Source: Comamonas sp. lk
Lineage (GTDB): Bacteria; Pseudomonadota; Gammaproteobacteria; Burkholderiales; Burkholderiaceae_C
Assembly: GCF_900564145.1 (NCBI RefSeq)
Contig: NZ_UOOB01000001.1
Coordinates: 1,986,754 to 2,050,753 of the forward strand
DNA: 64,000 nt
Direction: 5' to 3'
In this document: piece after piece, positions 26,372-35,620 of the stretch
Layout of the letters: each line of letters starts with the position of its first letter
How positions within the stretch are numbered: position 1 is the first letter of the stretch
Position numbers and translations under genes: made by a program
Notes under the pieces: generated by a model
Seen by the model: only the letters and a program-made list of their open reading frames with translations
Databases searched by the model: none
What the model was told of the DNA's origin: nothing

Positions 26372-26419
26372 TCCGCAAGGAGTCGTGAAACTGCATAGGT
26401 TGTAAATAGTGGGGTTATG

Positions 26420-26452
26420 GCGCCCGGGGCTTGTGTCTCGGGCGCTTTTTTT
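26420..26452 (+). terminator. Terminator of aceA
   Basis: GCGCCCG (26420-26426) and CGGGCGC (26439-26445) form the stem, followed by a run of seven T. Confidence 0.9.
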
Positions 26453-26514
26453 ATTGCCGGGTTAAAATGCGACCCAGCATTTATCCATCAACAATTTTCA
26501 AGGGCGAGAAAGGC

Positions 26515-26565
26515 ATGCTGGTTATGACACCGCGAACTACATCGGAGATGTATTTCAGCTGCTAA
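26515..26565 (+). CDS. thrS leader peptide (16 residues, three Thr codons)
   Basis: The short frame MLVMTPRTTSEMYFSC starts with ATG at 26515, ends with TAA at 26563, and has AAGG just before it. Its Thr codons (ACA 26527, ACT 26536, ACA 26539) overlap or directly follow the 5' arm (26531-26537) of a long-range stem. This is the layout expected if a ribosome waiting for threonyl-tRNA must block that arm. The peptide itself probably has no function; its codons sense charged tRNA-Thr. It is too short for ordinary gene finding and, as far as I know, a peptide attenuator of thrS is not standard textbook knowledge. Confidence 0.65.
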   Translation: MLVMTPRTTSEMYFSC

Positions 26566-26641
26566 AGGCAGCTGGCGGTTCGCGCCTGCACGAGTCATCT
26601 CGATACCCTCATCAAAGCGCGGACTAGTTCCGCGCTTTTTT
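26531..26641 (+). promoter_or_regulatory. Transcription attenuator of the thrS operon
   Basis: Pairing 1: CGCGAAC (26531-26537) with GTTCGCG (26578-26584), enclosing hairpins at 26538-26552 and 26556-26574. Pairing 2 (antiterminator): GTTCGCGC (26578-26585) with GCGCGGAC (26617-26624), eight pairs including one G-U. Pairing 3 (terminator): GCGCGGA (26617-26623) with TCCGCGC (26629-26635), then TTTTTT. Pairing 1 blocks pairing 2 and so favours termination. A ribosome stalled on the leader Thr codons would disrupt pairing 1 and allow thrS transcription. Confidence 0.65.
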
Positions 26642-26723
26642 GCATTCTGGCGGTGGGCCAGCAGCAAGCAGATCAAGCTCAGGCTTTCTCCTCTTACAAG
26701 AATTTGCTCAGACAAGGAATTTC

Positions 26724-28655
26724 ATGATCAACATCACGCTCCCCGATGGTTCCAAGCGCGAATATCCAGGCCCGGTCTCGGTCGCTGAAGTCGCGGCCTC
26801 GATTGGCTCCGGCCTGGCCAAGGCGGCTCTGGCCGGCAAGGTCGGCACGGGTGACGATGCCAAGGTGGTGGACACCAGCTTTGTGATCGACCAGGACATG
26901 CCCTTGTCCATCGTGACAGCCAAGGATGCTGATGGCCTGGAAGTGATTCGTCACTCCACAGCTCACTTGCTGGCTTATGCCGTCAAGGAGCTGTTCCCCG
27001 AGGCGCAGGTCACCATCGGCCCCGTGATCGAAAACGGCTTCTTCTACGACTTCTCGTACAAGCGCCCCTTTACCCCCGAGGACTTGGTCGCCATTGAAAA
27101 GCGCATGACCGAGCTGGTCAACAAGGATGAGCCTGTGCAGCGCCGCGTGTTGCCGCGCGATGAAGCCGTGGCCTACTTCAAGAGCCTGGGCGAGAACTAC
27201 AAGGCCGAGATCATTGCCTCCATTCCCAGCAACGAGGATGTGAGCCTGTACCGCGAAGGTGCGTTTGAAGACCTGTGTCGCGGCCCCCACGTGCCCAGCA
27301 CCGGCAAGCTCAAGCACTTCAAGCTGATGAAGGTGGCTGGCGCTTACTGGCGCGGCGACCATCGCAATGAAATGCTGCAGCGCATTTACGGCACGGCCTG
27401 GGCCACCAAGGACGAGCTCAAGGACTATCTGTTCCGGTTGGAAGAAGCCGAAAAGCGCGACCATCGCAAGCTGGGCCGCGAACTGGATTTGTTCCACATC
27501 GACGAGCACTCGCCAGGCACCGTGTTCTGGCATCCCAAGGGCTGGTCGGTCTGGCAACAGGTCGAGCAGTACATGCGCAAGGTCTACCAGGACAACGGCT
27601 ATCAGGAAGTGAAAGCGCCTCAGATTCTGGACAAGACCCTGTGGGAGAAGACCGGTCACTGGGACAAGTACCGCGAAAACATGTTCACGACCGATTCGGA
27701 AAAGCGTGAATATGCCTTGAAGCCCATGAACTGCCCGGGCCACATCATCATCTTCAAGCAAGGCATCAAGAGCTACCGCGATCTGCCGCTGCGCTTTGGT
27801 GAGTTCGGCAACTGCCACCGCAACGAGCCCACGGGTTCGCTGCACGGCATCATGCGTGTGCGTGCCTTCACGCAGGATGACGGCCACATCTTCTGTACCG
27901 AAGACCAGATCCAGGCCGAGGTGACAGCCTTCACGGCCCTGCTGCAAAAAGTCTATGCAGACTTTGGTTTCACCAACATTCTGTACCGCCTCTCGACTCG
28001 CCCCGAAAAGCGCATCGGTACTGATGAAGACTGGGACAAGGCCGAGCACGCCCTGGCCGAAGGCCTGCGCGCATCCGGTTGCGACTTTGAGTACCTGCCT
28101 GGCGAAGGTGCGTTCTACGGTCCCAAGATCGAGTACACCTTGAAGGACGCGCTGGGCCGTGAATGGCAGTGCGGCACGATTCAGGTCGATCCCAACTTGC
28201 CCGAGCGTCTGGATGCCGAATTTGTGGGCGAAGACGGCGAGCGTCACCGCCCCATCATGCTGCACCGCGCCATCCTGGGTTCGCTGGAGCGCTTCATCGG
28301 CATTTTGATTGAGCACCACTCCGGCGCGCTGCCTGCCTGGCTGGCTCCCGCCCAGGCAGCCGTGCTCAATATCACGGATGCACAGGCGGACTACGCTCAG
28401 GAAGTCGCGCAAAAGCTGCAAAAAGCATTGCCGAATCAATCCCTTAGAGTGGTGACAGATCTGCGCAACGAAAAGATTACGTATAAAATACGCGAGCATT
28501 CCATGCAGAAGCTGCCTTATATCCTTGTCGCAGGCGACAAAGAGAAGGCAGCTGGTGCGGTTGCAGTGCGCGCCCGAGGTAATAAAGACCTCGGTGTGAT
28601 GTCGGTCGAGGCCTTTATTGAGCTGCTCTCTAACGACATCGCGGCCAAGGCCTGA
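26724..28655 (+). CDS. thrS: Threonyl-tRNA synthetase
   Basis: This 643-residue class II synthetase charges tRNA-Thr. The domain order is normal: N-terminal TGS domain ([14 protein letters not shown], 1-60), editing domain SAD ([16 protein letters not shown] region), catalytic core with the zinc-binding Cys of MNCPGH and His of the [14 protein letters not shown] motif, motif 3 ([20 protein letters not shown]), and anticodon-binding domain to the C-terminus. The start at 26724 follows AAGGAA. It is the first gene of the thrS-infC-rpmI-rplT cluster and is preceded by a leader peptide and attenuator. Confidence 0.97.
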   Translation: MINITLPDGSKREYPGPVSVAEVAASIGSGLAKAALAGKVGTGDDAKVVDTSFVIDQDMPLSIVTAKDADGLEVIRHSTAHLLAYAVKELFPEAQVTIGPVIENGFFYDFSYKRPFTPEDLVAIEKRMTELVNKDEPVQRRVLPRDEAVAYFKSLGENYKAEIIASIPSNEDVSLYREGAFEDLCRGPHVPSTGKLKHFKLMKVAGAYWRGDHRNEMLQRIYGTAWATKDELKDYLFRLEEAEKRDHRKLGRELDLFHIDEHSPGTVFWHPKGWSVWQQVEQYMRKVYQDNGYQEVKAPQILDKTLWEKTGHWDKYRENMFTTDSEKREYALKPMNCPGHIIIFKQGIKSYRDLPLRFGEFGNCHRNEPTGSLHGIMRVRAFTQDDGHIFCTEDQIQAEVTAFTALLQKVYADFGFTNILYRLSTRPEKRIGTDEDWDKAEHALAEGLRASGCDFEYLPGEGAFYGPKIEYTLKDALGREWQCGTIQVDPNLPERLDAEFVGEDGERHRPIMLHRAILGSLERFIGILIEHHSGALPAWLAPAQAAVLNITDAQADYAQEVAQKLQKALPNQSLRVVTDLRNEKITYKIREHSMQKLPYILVAGDKEKAAGAVAVRARGNKDLGVMSVEAFIELLSNDIAAKA

Positions 28656-28683
28656 TACAAAGAGACTTTGTTGTGGCTAGCTG

Positions 28684-28706
28684 GCTTGCGTGCAGTGCAC
28701 GCAAGC
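28684..28706 (+). promoter_or_regulatory. Strong hairpin between thrS and infC
   Basis: GCTTGCGTGCA and TGCACGCAAGC are perfect 11-bp arms around a single base, with weaker TGGCTA/TAGCCA pairing outside. No T-run follows, so it is not an intrinsic terminator. It may be an RNA processing or translation-control element in the infC leader. Confidence 0.5.
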
Positions 28707-28747
28707 GGCTACGCTGTTGTAGCCATTTAAATCCAAGGGTGAAAACC

Positions 28748-29365
28748 ATAGCTACTGAATTTCGCGATCGGCGCCACCGTGAAGAGCGCAAGCACCGTCT
28801 GAACCGAGAAATCATGGCGCCTGAAGTGCGTCTGTCGGGTCCTGAAAATGAGCCGCTGGGTATCGTGTCGCTTCAGGAAGCGCTGCGCATGGCTGGTGAG
28901 CTGGATGTCGATCTGGTGGAAATTGCCGCTACGGCCAATCCCCCGGTCTGCCGTTTGATGGATTACGGCAAGTTCAAGTACCAGGAACAGAAGAAGGCAG
29001 CTGAGGCCAAGGCCAAGCAGACTGTCATCGACATCAAGGAAGTGAAATTCCGTCCCGGTACCGATGATGGTGACTACAACATCAAGTTGCGCAATATCCG
29101 CCGTTTCCTGGCGGAAGGCGATAAGGTGAAGGTCACGCTGCGTTTCCGCGGCCGTGAAATTACCCATCAATCGCTGGGTCTGGACCTGCTCAACCGCCTG
29201 CGTGACGACCTGTCGGACACCATTCAGGTGGAGCAATTCCCCAAGCTGGAAGGCCGTCAGATGATCATGATGGTGGCTCCTTCCCGCAACAAAAAGCCTG
29301 TTGTTGCTGCAAAACCCCAGGGTGACGCAGCCGCTTCTGCACCAGCAGAGGCAGATAAGGCATAA
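28748..29365 (+). CDS. infC: Translation initiation factor IF-3, starting at AUA
   Basis: This 205-residue IF-3 has the family N-terminus [21 protein letters not shown], preceded directly by an ATA codon at 28748. AAGGG at 28735-28739 gives normal spacing to this ATA. An in-frame GTG at 28739 overlaps the ribosome site and the upstream ATG lies in unrelated sequence. Rare start codons on infC allow IF-3 to repress its own translation by rejecting non-AUG initiators, established for E. coli AUU. Both IF-3 domains are intact (N domain 1-80, C domain 90-180). A 25-residue Ala/Lys/Pro tail follows. Confidence 0.93.
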   Translation: MATEFRDRRHREERKHRLNREIMAPEVRLSGPENEPLGIVSLQEALRMAGELDVDLVEIAATANPPVCRLMDYGKFKYQEQKKAAEAKAKQTVIDIKEVKFRPGTDDGDYNIKLRNIRRFLAEGDKVKVTLRFRGREITHQSLGLDLLNRLRDDLSDTIQVEQFPKLEGRQMIMMVAPSRNKKPVVAAKPQGDAAASAPAEADKA

Positions 29366-29387
29366 TCTCGGTTTGCCTTGATGGCAG

Positions 29388-29421
29388 AAGTGGGTTGGCG
29401 CAAGCGGCCCACTTTTGTTTT
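29388..29421 (+). terminator. Terminator-like hairpin after infC
   Basis: AAGTGGG (29388-29394) pairs with CCCACTT (29408-29414), followed by a T-rich stretch. It is 23 bases after infC and could partly separate rpmI-rplT from thrS-infC. Confidence 0.65.
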
Positions 29422-29516
29422 TGCTGCGCCGCTGGCGCGCTCAAGGCGAAAGCAAAAGTCGGTCATGGCTTGGCAACTTGTTCCAGACCGCAGAATTTGC
29501 AGGCTTGCCTGCAAAA

Positions 29517-29545
29517 CATGGGCTCAGGTTTTTCTTGAGCCCATG
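29517..29545 (+). promoter_or_regulatory. Hairpin in the rpmI-rplT leader
   Basis: CATGGGCTCA (29517-29526) and TGAGCCCATG (29536-29545) form a perfect 10-bp stem with a nine-base loop, 79 bases before rpmI. L20 represses rpmI-rplT through leader RNA in E. coli and Bacillus; a similar role here is inference. Confidence 0.45.
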
Positions 29546-29623
29546 CATAAGTGCCTCGGTGGCTAGCGAAGTGCGTGCAGTGTTGTGCGCCGCCTCACGA
29601 GCACAATGTATAGGAGCATTCAC

Positions 29624-29827
29624 ATGCCCAAAATGAAGACCAAGAGCAGCGCGAAGAAGCGTTTTCGCGTTCGTCCAGGTGGTACCGTCAAGCGCGGTCA
29701 AGCCTTCAAGCGTCACATCTTGACCAAGAAGACCACCAAGAACAAGCGTCACCTGCGTGGTGCAGTGAATGTGCATGAGACCAACATGGCCTCCGTTGCA
29801 CAAATGCTGCCCGGCATGGGCCTTTAA
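29624..29827 (+). CDS. rpmI: Ribosomal protein L35
   Basis: This 67-residue basic protein of the large subunit begins [20 protein letters not shown] and contains [18 protein letters not shown], the standard L35 sequence. TAGGAG lies nine bases before the ATG. It is followed 26 bases later by rplT, the usual pair. The 258-base gap back to infC holds a terminator-like hairpin and a stable leader hairpin. Confidence 0.97.
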   Translation: MPKMKTKSSAKKRFRVRPGGTVKRGQAFKRHILTKKTTKNKRHLRGAVNVHETNMASVAQMLPGMGL

Positions 29828-29853
29828 TTCACTGACGAACAAGGAGTAATAAC

Positions 29854-30213
29854 ATGCCTCGCGTCAAACGTGGTGTAACGGCCCGTGCCCGTCACAAAAA
29901 AGTAATCGCCCTTGCTAAGGGTTTCCGCGGTCGTCGCGGCAATGTCTTCCGCGTCGCCAAGCAGGCGGTGATGAAGGCAGGCCAATACGCCTACCGTGAC
30001 CGTCGTAACAAGAAGCGCGTGTTCCGCCAACTGTGGATCGCCCGTATCAACGCCGCTGCACGCGAACTGGGTCTGACATACAGCCAATTCGCCAACGGCC
30101 TGAAGAAGGCTGCCATCGAAATCGACCGCAAGATGCTGTCCGATATCGCTGTGCACGACAAGGCTGCTTTTGCAGCTATCGTCGACCAAGTCAAGGCCAA
30201 GCTGGCTGCCTGA
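29854..30213 (+). CDS. rplT: Ribosomal protein L20
   Basis: This 119-residue large-subunit assembly protein has the conserved start [24 protein letters not shown] and C-terminal globular domain. L20 is an early 50S assembly factor and, in several bacteria, the autorepressor of rpmI-rplT by binding the leader RNA. AAGGAG precedes the start at normal spacing. A strong terminator lies about 50 bases after the stop, closing the thrS-infC-rpmI-rplT unit. Confidence 0.97.
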   Translation: MPRVKRGVTARARHKKVIALAKGFRGRRGNVFRVAKQAVMKAGQYAYRDRRNKKRVFRQLWIARINAAARELGLTYSQFANGLKKAAIEIDRKMLSDIAVHDKAAFAAIVDQVKAKLAA

Positions 30214-30264
30214 GGTCACGATCGGTAGTTACTCTTAATTTAGTAGCTGCTGGTGCACAAACAG

Positions 30265-30305
30265 CAAGGGCTAGGGCTTGAAAAGGCACTAGCCCTTGTT
30301 TTTTT
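30265..30305 (+). terminator. Terminator after rplT
   Basis: CAAGGGCTAG (30265-30274) and CTAGCCCTTG (30289-30298) form a perfect 10-bp stem followed by seven T. Confidence 0.92.
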
Positions 30306-30399
30306 GTCGCTGAGATGGTCCTGGCGCTCGCGCTTCATGTGAAGCGGTGGTGTTGAAACGAGGACTGTCTTGGGTAATTAACGTCGATAAAGAGTCGAT

Positions 30400-31455
30400 A
30401 TGAACGAGTTGGATTCTCTGGTCGAAAGCGCTAAACAGCTGTTTGCGCAGTCACAAACCCCTGCCGATCTGGAAAATGCCAAGGCGCAGTTTCTGGGCAA
30501 GTCGGGCAAGATGACCGAGCTCATGAAGGGCATGGCGCAGCTTTCCGTCGAAGAGAAAAAATCGCGCGGTGCTGCCATCAACGTGGCCAAGCAAGCGATT
30601 GAAGCCGCTTTGACCGCTCGCCGCCAAGCCCTGGCTGATGCCGAACTGCAAGCTCACCTGAAGGCTGAAGTGCTGGACGTGACGCTGCCCGGCCGTCGTC
30701 GCGGCACCGGTGGTCTGCATCCCGTGTCGCTGACGCTGGAACGCATCGAGGGCATTTTTGGCTCCATGGGTTTTGATGTGGCCGAAGGCCCAGAGATTGA
30801 ATCCGACTGGTTCAACTTCACGGCGCTGAACACGCCCGAAGACCATCCTGCTCGTTCCATGCACGACACCTTCTATGTGGAAGGCGGTACCAAGCAGGCG
30901 CCCAATTTGCTGCGCACGCACACCAGCCCCATGCAGGTGCGTCATGCGGTGCAGCATGTGAAGAAATACCGCAATCAGCTCGACGCCGGCCAGACCATGC
31001 CCGAGATCCGCGTGATTGCTCCCGGCCGCACTTACCGTGTGGACTCGGACGCCACCCACTCGCCCATGTTCCACCAGTGCGAAGGCCTGTGGATTGGCGA
31101 GAACGTGAGCTTCAAGGACTTGAAGGTGGTGTTCACCGACTTCTGCAAGACCTTTTTTGAATCGGATGATCTGGTGCTGCGTTTCCGCCCCAGCTTCTTC
31201 CCTTTCACCGAGCCTTCGGCTGAAATCGACATCCAGTTCCAGAGCGGCCCCTTGGCCGGCAAGTGGCTGGAAGTGGCGGGCTCCGGCCAGGTGCACCCCA
31301 ACGTGGTGCGCAACATGGGTCTGGACCCCGAAAAGTACATCGGCTTTGCCTTCGGCATGGGCCCCGATCGCCTGACCATGCTGCGTTATGGCGTGAACGA
31401 CCTGCGCCTGTTCTTCGACGGCGACATCCGTTTCCTGTCGCAATTTCAGCAATGA
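30400..31455 (+). CDS. pheS: Phenylalanyl-tRNA synthetase alpha subunit
   Basis: This 351-residue class II catalytic subunit works as an alpha2-beta2 enzyme. It has an N-terminal coiled coil (1-85) that grips tRNA, then the catalytic core: [41 protein letters not shown], motif 2 region [30 protein letters not shown], and motif 3 [19 protein letters not shown]. It has its own upstream region after the rplT terminator. No Phe-rich leader peptide is seen in that region. pheT follows after 161 bases. Confidence 0.97.
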   Translation: MNELDSLVESAKQLFAQSQTPADLENAKAQFLGKSGKMTELMKGMAQLSVEEKKSRGAAINVAKQAIEAALTARRQALADAELQAHLKAEVLDVTLPGRRRGTGGLHPVSLTLERIEGIFGSMGFDVAEGPEIESDWFNFTALNTPEDHPARSMHDTFYVEGGTKQAPNLLRTHTSPMQVRHAVQHVKKYRNQLDAGQTMPEIRVIAPGRTYRVDSDATHSPMFHQCEGLWIGENVSFKDLKVVFTDFCKTFFESDDLVLRFRPSFFPFTEPSAEIDIQFQSGPLAGKWLEVAGSGQVHPNVVRNMGLDPEKYIGFAFGMGPDRLTMLRYGVNDLRLFFDGDIRFLSQFQQ

Positions 31456-31616
31456 AAAAGTGAGCTGGCTGCGCTGATTCCTTAAGGATTTCCAATATAA
31501 AACAATCAGAAATCCAGGCGCGAAAAGCACAAGCAGCTCCTTTTTTGAAAGCAAGATCGCCATACAGCCAGTTGATTCCCCTGTGGCAACTGGCCTGAAC
31601 GCCAAAGAGTCTGACT

Positions 31617-34070
31617 ATGCAATTTCCTGAATCCTGGTTGCGCGAATACTGCAACCCGAAGCTGACGACCCAAGAGCTGGCCGACACCCTGACCATGGCC
31701 GGCCTGGAAGTCGAAGAGCTGGACCCTGTCGCTCCTCCTTTCACCGGCATCGTGGTTGGTGAAATCAAGGAAGCCGTGCAGCACCCCGACGCTGACCGTC
31801 TGCGCATCTGCCAAGTCGATGTGGGCGGCCCCGAGCTGCTGAACATCGTCTGTGGTGCGCCCAACGCGCGCGTGGGCATCCGCATTCCCTGCGCCACCGT
31901 GGGCGCTGCACTGCCGCCCGGCGAAGATGGCAAGCCCTTCATGATCAAGATCGGCAAGCTGCGCGGCGTGCAAAGCTTTGGCATGCTGTGCTCGGCCAAG
32001 GAGCTGGGCATTGCCGACGATACCGGCGGCCTGCTGGAGCTGCCGCTGGATGCGCCTCTGGGCCAGAACGTGCGCGAGTACCTGAATCTGGACGACACGC
32101 TGTTCACGCTGAAACTCACGCCCAATCTGGCGCACTGCCTGTCGGTCTACGGCGTGGCTCGCGAGCTGTCGGCGCTGACCGGCACACCTTTGAAGGCGCT
32201 GTCGTTCCCGCAGGCGGCTGTGGCCTTGCAAGACAAGCTGCCCGTGAAGATTGAAGCCACCGATCTGTGCGGTCGCTTCTCGGGCCGCATCGTGCGCAAT
32301 GTGAACACCCAGGTGAAGACGCCCCAGTGGATGCTGGATCGTCTGGCCCGCTGTGGCCAGCGCGGCGTCTCGCCCCTGGTGGACATCTCCAACTACGTGA
32401 TGTTCGAGCTGGGTCGCCCCAGCCATATCTTTGATCTGGACAAGATCAGCGGCGGCCTGAACGTGCGTTGGGGCAAGCAGGGCGAAACGCTCAAGCTGCT
32501 CAATGGCAACACCATCGAGATCGACGACTTCATCCCCGTCGGTGTGATCGCCGACGACCAGCAGGTCGAATCCCTGGCTGGCATCATGGGCGGCGATGCG
32601 ACCGCCGTGTCGGACGACACCAAGAACATTTATATCGAAGCGGCGTTCTGGTTCCCCAAGGCGGTGGCCGGCCGTTCGCGCCACTTCAATTTCTCTACCG
32701 ACGCCGGCCACCGTTTCGAGCGTGGTGTGGACCCCGAGTTCACCGTCGAGCACATCGAGCGCATCACGGCGCTGGTGCTGGAGATCTGCGGCACGCCCGA
32801 GACGCAAGTCGGCGCCATGGACGACCAACAGCCGAACATGCCGGCCGCCAAGACCGTGCAACTGCGCGTGGCCCGTGCGGCCAAGGTCATCGGCATGGCC
32901 GTGACCCAGCAGCAATGCCTGGATGCCTTGAACGGCCTGGGTCTGCCCGCGACGGTGGCGTCTGAAGGCGTGATCAGCGTGACTGCGCCCACTTTCCGCT
33001 TCGACATCAATCTGGAAGAAGATCTGATCGAAGAAGTGGCCCGCATGATCGGTTACGACAACCTGCCTACCACCAAGCCGCTGGCGCCCATCTCGCCCAA
33101 GTTGCGCGCCGAGAACCAGCGCAGCCCGTTCGGCGTGCGCCGTGAACTGGCCGGTCTGGGTTATCAGGAAACCATCAACTTCAGCTTTGTTGAAGAAAAG
33201 TGGGAGCAGGAGCTGGCCGGTAACCACAACGCCATCAAGCTGCTCAACCCCATTGCCAGCCATTTGAGCGTGATGCGCTCGTCGTTGCTGGGCTCTTTGC
33301 TGCAGGTTTTGAAGTTCAACGTGGACCGGAAGGCCCAGCGCGTGCGCGTGTTCGAACTGGGTCGCGTGTTCTTCAAGGATGACTCCGTGGTCGAGTCCGA
33401 CACCACCGTCAAGGGCTTTTACCAGCCCATGCGCGTGGCAGGGCTCGCCTACGGCGCTGCCGACCAGCAGCAATGGGGTAAAGCCGAAACCAAGGTGGAC
33501 TTCTACGACGTCAAGGGTGATGTGGAAGCCTTGTTGGCGCCATTCAAGCCTACGTTCGAGCCCGCAGAACACCCAGCCATGCACCCCGGCCGCTGCGCCC
33601 GCGTGTTGCTGGGCGGCAAGGCCATCGGCTTTGTGGGCGAGTTGCACCCCAAGTGGCGTCAAGGCTGGGATCTGGCGCAAGCGCCTATCCTGTTCGAGCT
33701 GGAACTCGATGCTGTGCTGGCCCGCGAAGTGCCCGTCTTCAAGCCCGTAGCCAAGCACCAGGCCGTGGAGCGCGACATTGCCGTCGTGGTCAAGGAAGCC
33801 GTAACCCATGCGCAAATCATGGATGCGATCTTTGCCGCCAAATCCGATGGCATCTTGCGCAATGCCGTGCTGTTTGACGTGTTCCGCGCCAAAAAGCTCA
33901 AGGCTGGCGAAGAAGCGGCTCCAGGCAGCCTGGCCCAGGACGAGAAAAGCCTGGCCGTACGCCTGACGCTGATGAGCGACGAAGGTTCTCTGGCCGATGC
34001 GCAAATCGAGCAGACGGTGCAAGCCGTGCTGGCCCAATTGCAAGAGCGTGCCGCAGCACGTTTGCGCTGA
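31617..34070 (+). CDS. pheT: Phenylalanyl-tRNA synthetase beta subunit
   Basis: This 817-residue subunit has an N-terminal tRNA-binding domain (about 40-150, [18 protein letters not shown]), B3/B4 editing domain (about 210-380, region [28 protein letters not shown] just before it), B5 domain (about 400-475), a catalytic-like module and a C-terminal ferredoxin-fold anticodon-binding domain (about 725-817). All domains are present and the length is normal. The 161-base gap from pheS is larger than usual; I see no gene or clear terminator in it. The stop lies 29 bases before the chosen ihfA start. Confidence 0.97.
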   Translation: MQFPESWLREYCNPKLTTQELADTLTMAGLEVEELDPVAPPFTGIVVGEIKEAVQHPDADRLRICQVDVGGPELLNIVCGAPNARVGIRIPCATVGAALPPGEDGKPFMIKIGKLRGVQSFGMLCSAKELGIADDTGGLLELPLDAPLGQNVREYLNLDDTLFTLKLTPNLAHCLSVYGVARELSALTGTPLKALSFPQAAVALQDKLPVKIEATDLCGRFSGRIVRNVNTQVKTPQWMLDRLARCGQRGVSPLVDISNYVMFELGRPSHIFDLDKISGGLNVRWGKQGETLKLLNGNTIEIDDFIPVGVIADDQQVESLAGIMGGDATAVSDDTKNIYIEAAFWFPKAVAGRSRHFNFSTDAGHRFERGVDPEFTVEHIERITALVLEICGTPETQVGAMDDQQPNMPAAKTVQLRVARAAKVIGMAVTQQQCLDALNGLGLPATVASEGVISVTAPTFRFDINLEEDLIEEVARMIGYDNLPTTKPLAPISPKLRAENQRSPFGVRRELAGLGYQETINFSFVEEKWEQELAGNHNAIKLLNPIASHLSVMRSSLLGSLLQVLKFNVDRKAQRVRVFELGRVFFKDDSVVESDTTVKGFYQPMRVAGLAYGAADQQQWGKAETKVDFYDVKGDVEALLAPFKPTFEPAEHPAMHPGRCARVLLGGKAIGFVGELHPKWRQGWDLAQAPILFELELDAVLAREVPVFKPVAKHQAVERDIAVVVKEAVTHAQIMDAIFAAKSDGILRNAVLFDVFRAKKLKAGEEAAPGSLAQDEKSLAVRLTLMSDEGSLADAQIEQTVQAVLAQLQERAAARLR

Positions 34071-34099
34071 TGATGTTCAATCCACAAGGAGATCGCCCC

Positions 34100-34426
34100 A
34101 TGGAGCTTGCTGTTGAAAGCATTGACAGCCCCGCGCTGACCAAGGCGCAACTGGCCGATCTGTTGTTTGAAGAAATCGGTTTGAACAAGCGCGAAGCCAA
34201 GGATATGGTTGATGCGTTTTTCGATCTGATCTCCCAAAGTCTGGTGGATGGGGAAGATGTCAAGCTCTCGGGTTTTGGCAATTTCCAGATTCGCACCAAG
34301 GCACCGCGCCCCGGCCGCAATCCGCGTACCGGCGAGCTGATTCCGATTGCTGCCCGCCGCGTGGTTACCTTCCACGCCAGCAGCAAGCTCAAGGAATTGA
34401 TTCAGGCGGAAAAGCCCGGCGCTTAA
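34100..34426 (+). CDS. ihfA: Integration host factor alpha subunit
   Basis: This protein of about 108 residues is of the HU/IHF family. It has the IHF-alpha signature at [30 protein letters not shown] and DNA-intercalating arm [22 protein letters not shown], including the Pro that kinks DNA. With IHF-beta it bends DNA sharply in recombination, replication and transcription. The start at 34100 is preferred because AAGGAG stands nine bases before it. An ATG overlapping the pheT stop would add ten residues without family support. The pheT-ihfA-merR order is common in Gram-negative bacteria. Confidence 0.95.
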   Translation: MELAVESIDSPALTKAQLADLLFEEIGLNKREAKDMVDAFFDLISQSLVDGEDVKLSGFGNFQIRTKAPRPGRNPRTGELIPIAARRVVTFHASSKLKELIQAEKPGA

Positions 34427-34621
34427 GCGGCGCCTAGCCAACGCTGAAGGCGCGCAATCGCACAATTGCGCTGCAGGCCAAGTACACCATCGAATGGAAC
34501 CTGGCCTGTCGTAGAGCTGACCAGTCTTGCTTCAAGCAATTGAAGTCCGGCTTGTCAGCTCTTCGCGCTATATTGCTCATCTTTACTTCCCGGTAACTTG
34601 CATCCATTGACTGCAACCGAC

Positions 34622-35062
34622 ATGGCTTCACATCTGCCTGCCATTCCAGCCAAGCGCTACTTCACCATTGGTGAGGTGGCGGATCTGTGTGAGGTAAAGC
34701 CCCATGTGCTGCGCTATTGGGAGCAGGAATTCACCCAGCTCAAACCCATGAAACGCCGCGGCAACCGGCGCTACTACCAGCACCATGAAGTGCTGATGGT
34801 GCGCAGAATCCGTGAGCTGCTGTACGAGCAGGGTTTCACCATCAGCGGCGCTCGCAACCGCTTGCGCGAGACAGGTCTGGCCGGCCGCTCGACGGCCAAC
34901 GAGGCAGCGCTGGGCATTGCCGCAGAAAGCGAACAGGCTGCGCTGCAGTCGCAATTGCTGGAGGAAGTGCTTGCCTCCAAGCCTTTGGGAGCCGTACCGG
35001 CGCTCTGCATGCAAGGGATCAAAGAAGAGCTTTTGCAGATCAAAGCATTGCTTTCACTTTGA
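34622..35062 (+). CDS. MerR-family regulator (IHF-linked type)
   Basis: This 146-residue protein has an N-terminal MerR winged helix (about 12-80: KRYFTIGEVADLCEVKPHVLRYWEQEF...RRGNRRYYQHHEVLMVRRIRELLYEQGFTISGARNRL). The tail lacks the Cys pattern of metal-sensing MerR proteins. This exact type is found after ihfA in many proteobacteria and its target is not generally known. The ATG at 34622 is used; the frame extends to a TTG. tRNA-Pro follows 31 bases after the stop. Confidence 0.9.
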   Translation: MASHLPAIPAKRYFTIGEVADLCEVKPHVLRYWEQEFTQLKPMKRRGNRRYYQHHEVLMVRRIRELLYEQGFTISGARNRLRETGLAGRSTANEAALGIAAESEQAALQSQLLEEVLASKPLGAVPALCMQGIKEELLQIKALLSL

Positions 35063-35078
35063 GCTTTGAATTTCTGTG

Positions 35079-35084
35079 TATAAT
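35079..35084 (+). promoter_or_regulatory. -10 box of the tRNA-Pro gene
   Basis: TATAAT, with an upstream TG two bases away, lies ten bases before the tRNA 5' end. The matching -35 is weak (TTGAGC at 35059 is closer than usual). Confidence 0.6.
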
Positions 35085-35093
35085 TCAAGTCTT

Positions 35094-35170
35094 CGGAATG
35101 TAGCGCAGCCTGGTAGCGCACTTGCATGGGGTGCAAGGGGTCGCGAGTTCGAATCCCGCCATTCCGACCA
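35094..35170 (+). tRNA. tRNA-Pro (anticodon GGG)
   Basis: This is a 77-base cloverleaf with encoded CCA. Acceptor stem CGGAATG pairs with CATTCCG. The D arm contains GCGCAGCCTGGTAGCGC. The anticodon stem CTTGC/GCAAG holds loop ATGGGGT, anticodon GGG, reading CCC. The T arm is GCGAG TTCGAAT CCCGC with one A-C mismatch. The 3' end and the following terminator are copied imperfectly at 41063-41141, marking this tRNA as the attachment site of an inserted element. Confidence 0.95.
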
Positions 35171-35219
35171 AACTAGATAAGGGCTCCTAGCTATGAAGTT
35201 AGGAGCCCTTTTTCTATTG
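35140..35219. repeat. Left copy of the tRNA-Pro 3' end repeat (attL-like)
   Basis: The last 31 bases of the tRNA, its spacer and its terminator (GGGCTCCTAGC / GTTAGGAGCCC, then TTTTT) form the left copy of an 80-base imperfect direct repeat. The other copy is at 41063-41141. Confidence 0.85.
35183..35213 (+). terminator. Terminator of tRNA-Pro
   Basis: GGGCTCCTA and TAGGAGCCC pair around the GCTATGAAGT loop region, followed by TTTTT. Confidence 0.85.
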
Positions 35220-35335
35220 AGTCGTGTCTGGCTGCAGGGGCGCGGCGCAGGCTTCCAGGCAAAAGCCAATGCGTCTGGGACTGCTCAAGACACATCACTC
35301 CCGATATCTCCTCGTTTTGCAAATAGGGCCCCTAG

Positions 35336-35494
35336 GGCAGCCTGGTTGAGACCCAAATGAACTGCATCAAGCGACTGGGCGAGCGGGTCATGTCTAGAAC
35401 TTCTGAGCGCCTGGTCAACGAGCTGCACATCCGTGCCGCCATTCTCAAACGATTCGCTGAACTGGGCCGTCCTCAGGCGGACGGCGTGGCCTAA
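35336..35494 (+). pseudogene. C-terminal remnant of an IS transposase (IS5-like family)
   Basis: Only the last 52 codons are left, open from a stop at 35333 and ending TAA at 35492. The readable part is LVETQMNCIKRLGERVM, then RTSERLVNELHIRAAILKRF and AELGRPQADGVA. This has the style of IS5/IS1182-type transposase C-termini (cysteine or lysine, then GER, ER.V.EL..R.A.L.RF..LG.P). No start, catalytic residues or left end remain. It is followed by an IS-end-like sequence at 35502-35542 that has a related copy at 41016-41057. The family name is from memory of the pattern, not a search. Confidence 0.6.
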
Positions 35495-35501
35495 CTTCCT
35501 C

Positions 35502-35542
35502 TGGGGTTGGGGTCACTCGACCTAAAACAGATTGATGCAACA
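35502..35542. mobile_element. IS-end-like sequence, left of the inserted cluster
   Basis: The sequence from TGGGGT to TGCAACA follows the transposase remnant directly. It aligns at roughly 70% with 41016-41057 in the same orientation (both have GGGGT, then C/T-rich, AAAC, ATT and TGCAACA). It is probably the right end of the degraded IS. Confidence 0.45.
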
Positions 35543-35620
35543 ACGCGGTTCAGAAATGAGCTGGAGTTTTTCGTTTGGGGCGCAATAGTTTTCGCGCAAC
35601 ATCAGCAGCCGCATGAAGGC

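Noticed and set aside
26466..26641. T-box or metabolite riboswitch before thrS
   Set aside because: There is no T-box sequence or specifier loop, and the Thr-codon frame with alternative stems explains the layout better. A small RNA ending at the terminator remains a lesser option.
26694..28499. 601-codon minus-strand frame
   Set aside because: It is antisense to thrS, with no recognisable domain and no ribosome site.
31506..34043. 845-codon minus-strand frame
   Set aside because: It lies antisense to pheT, whose family match is complete. Its composition (many His, Gln and Ala) is the typical shadow of a high-GC gene.
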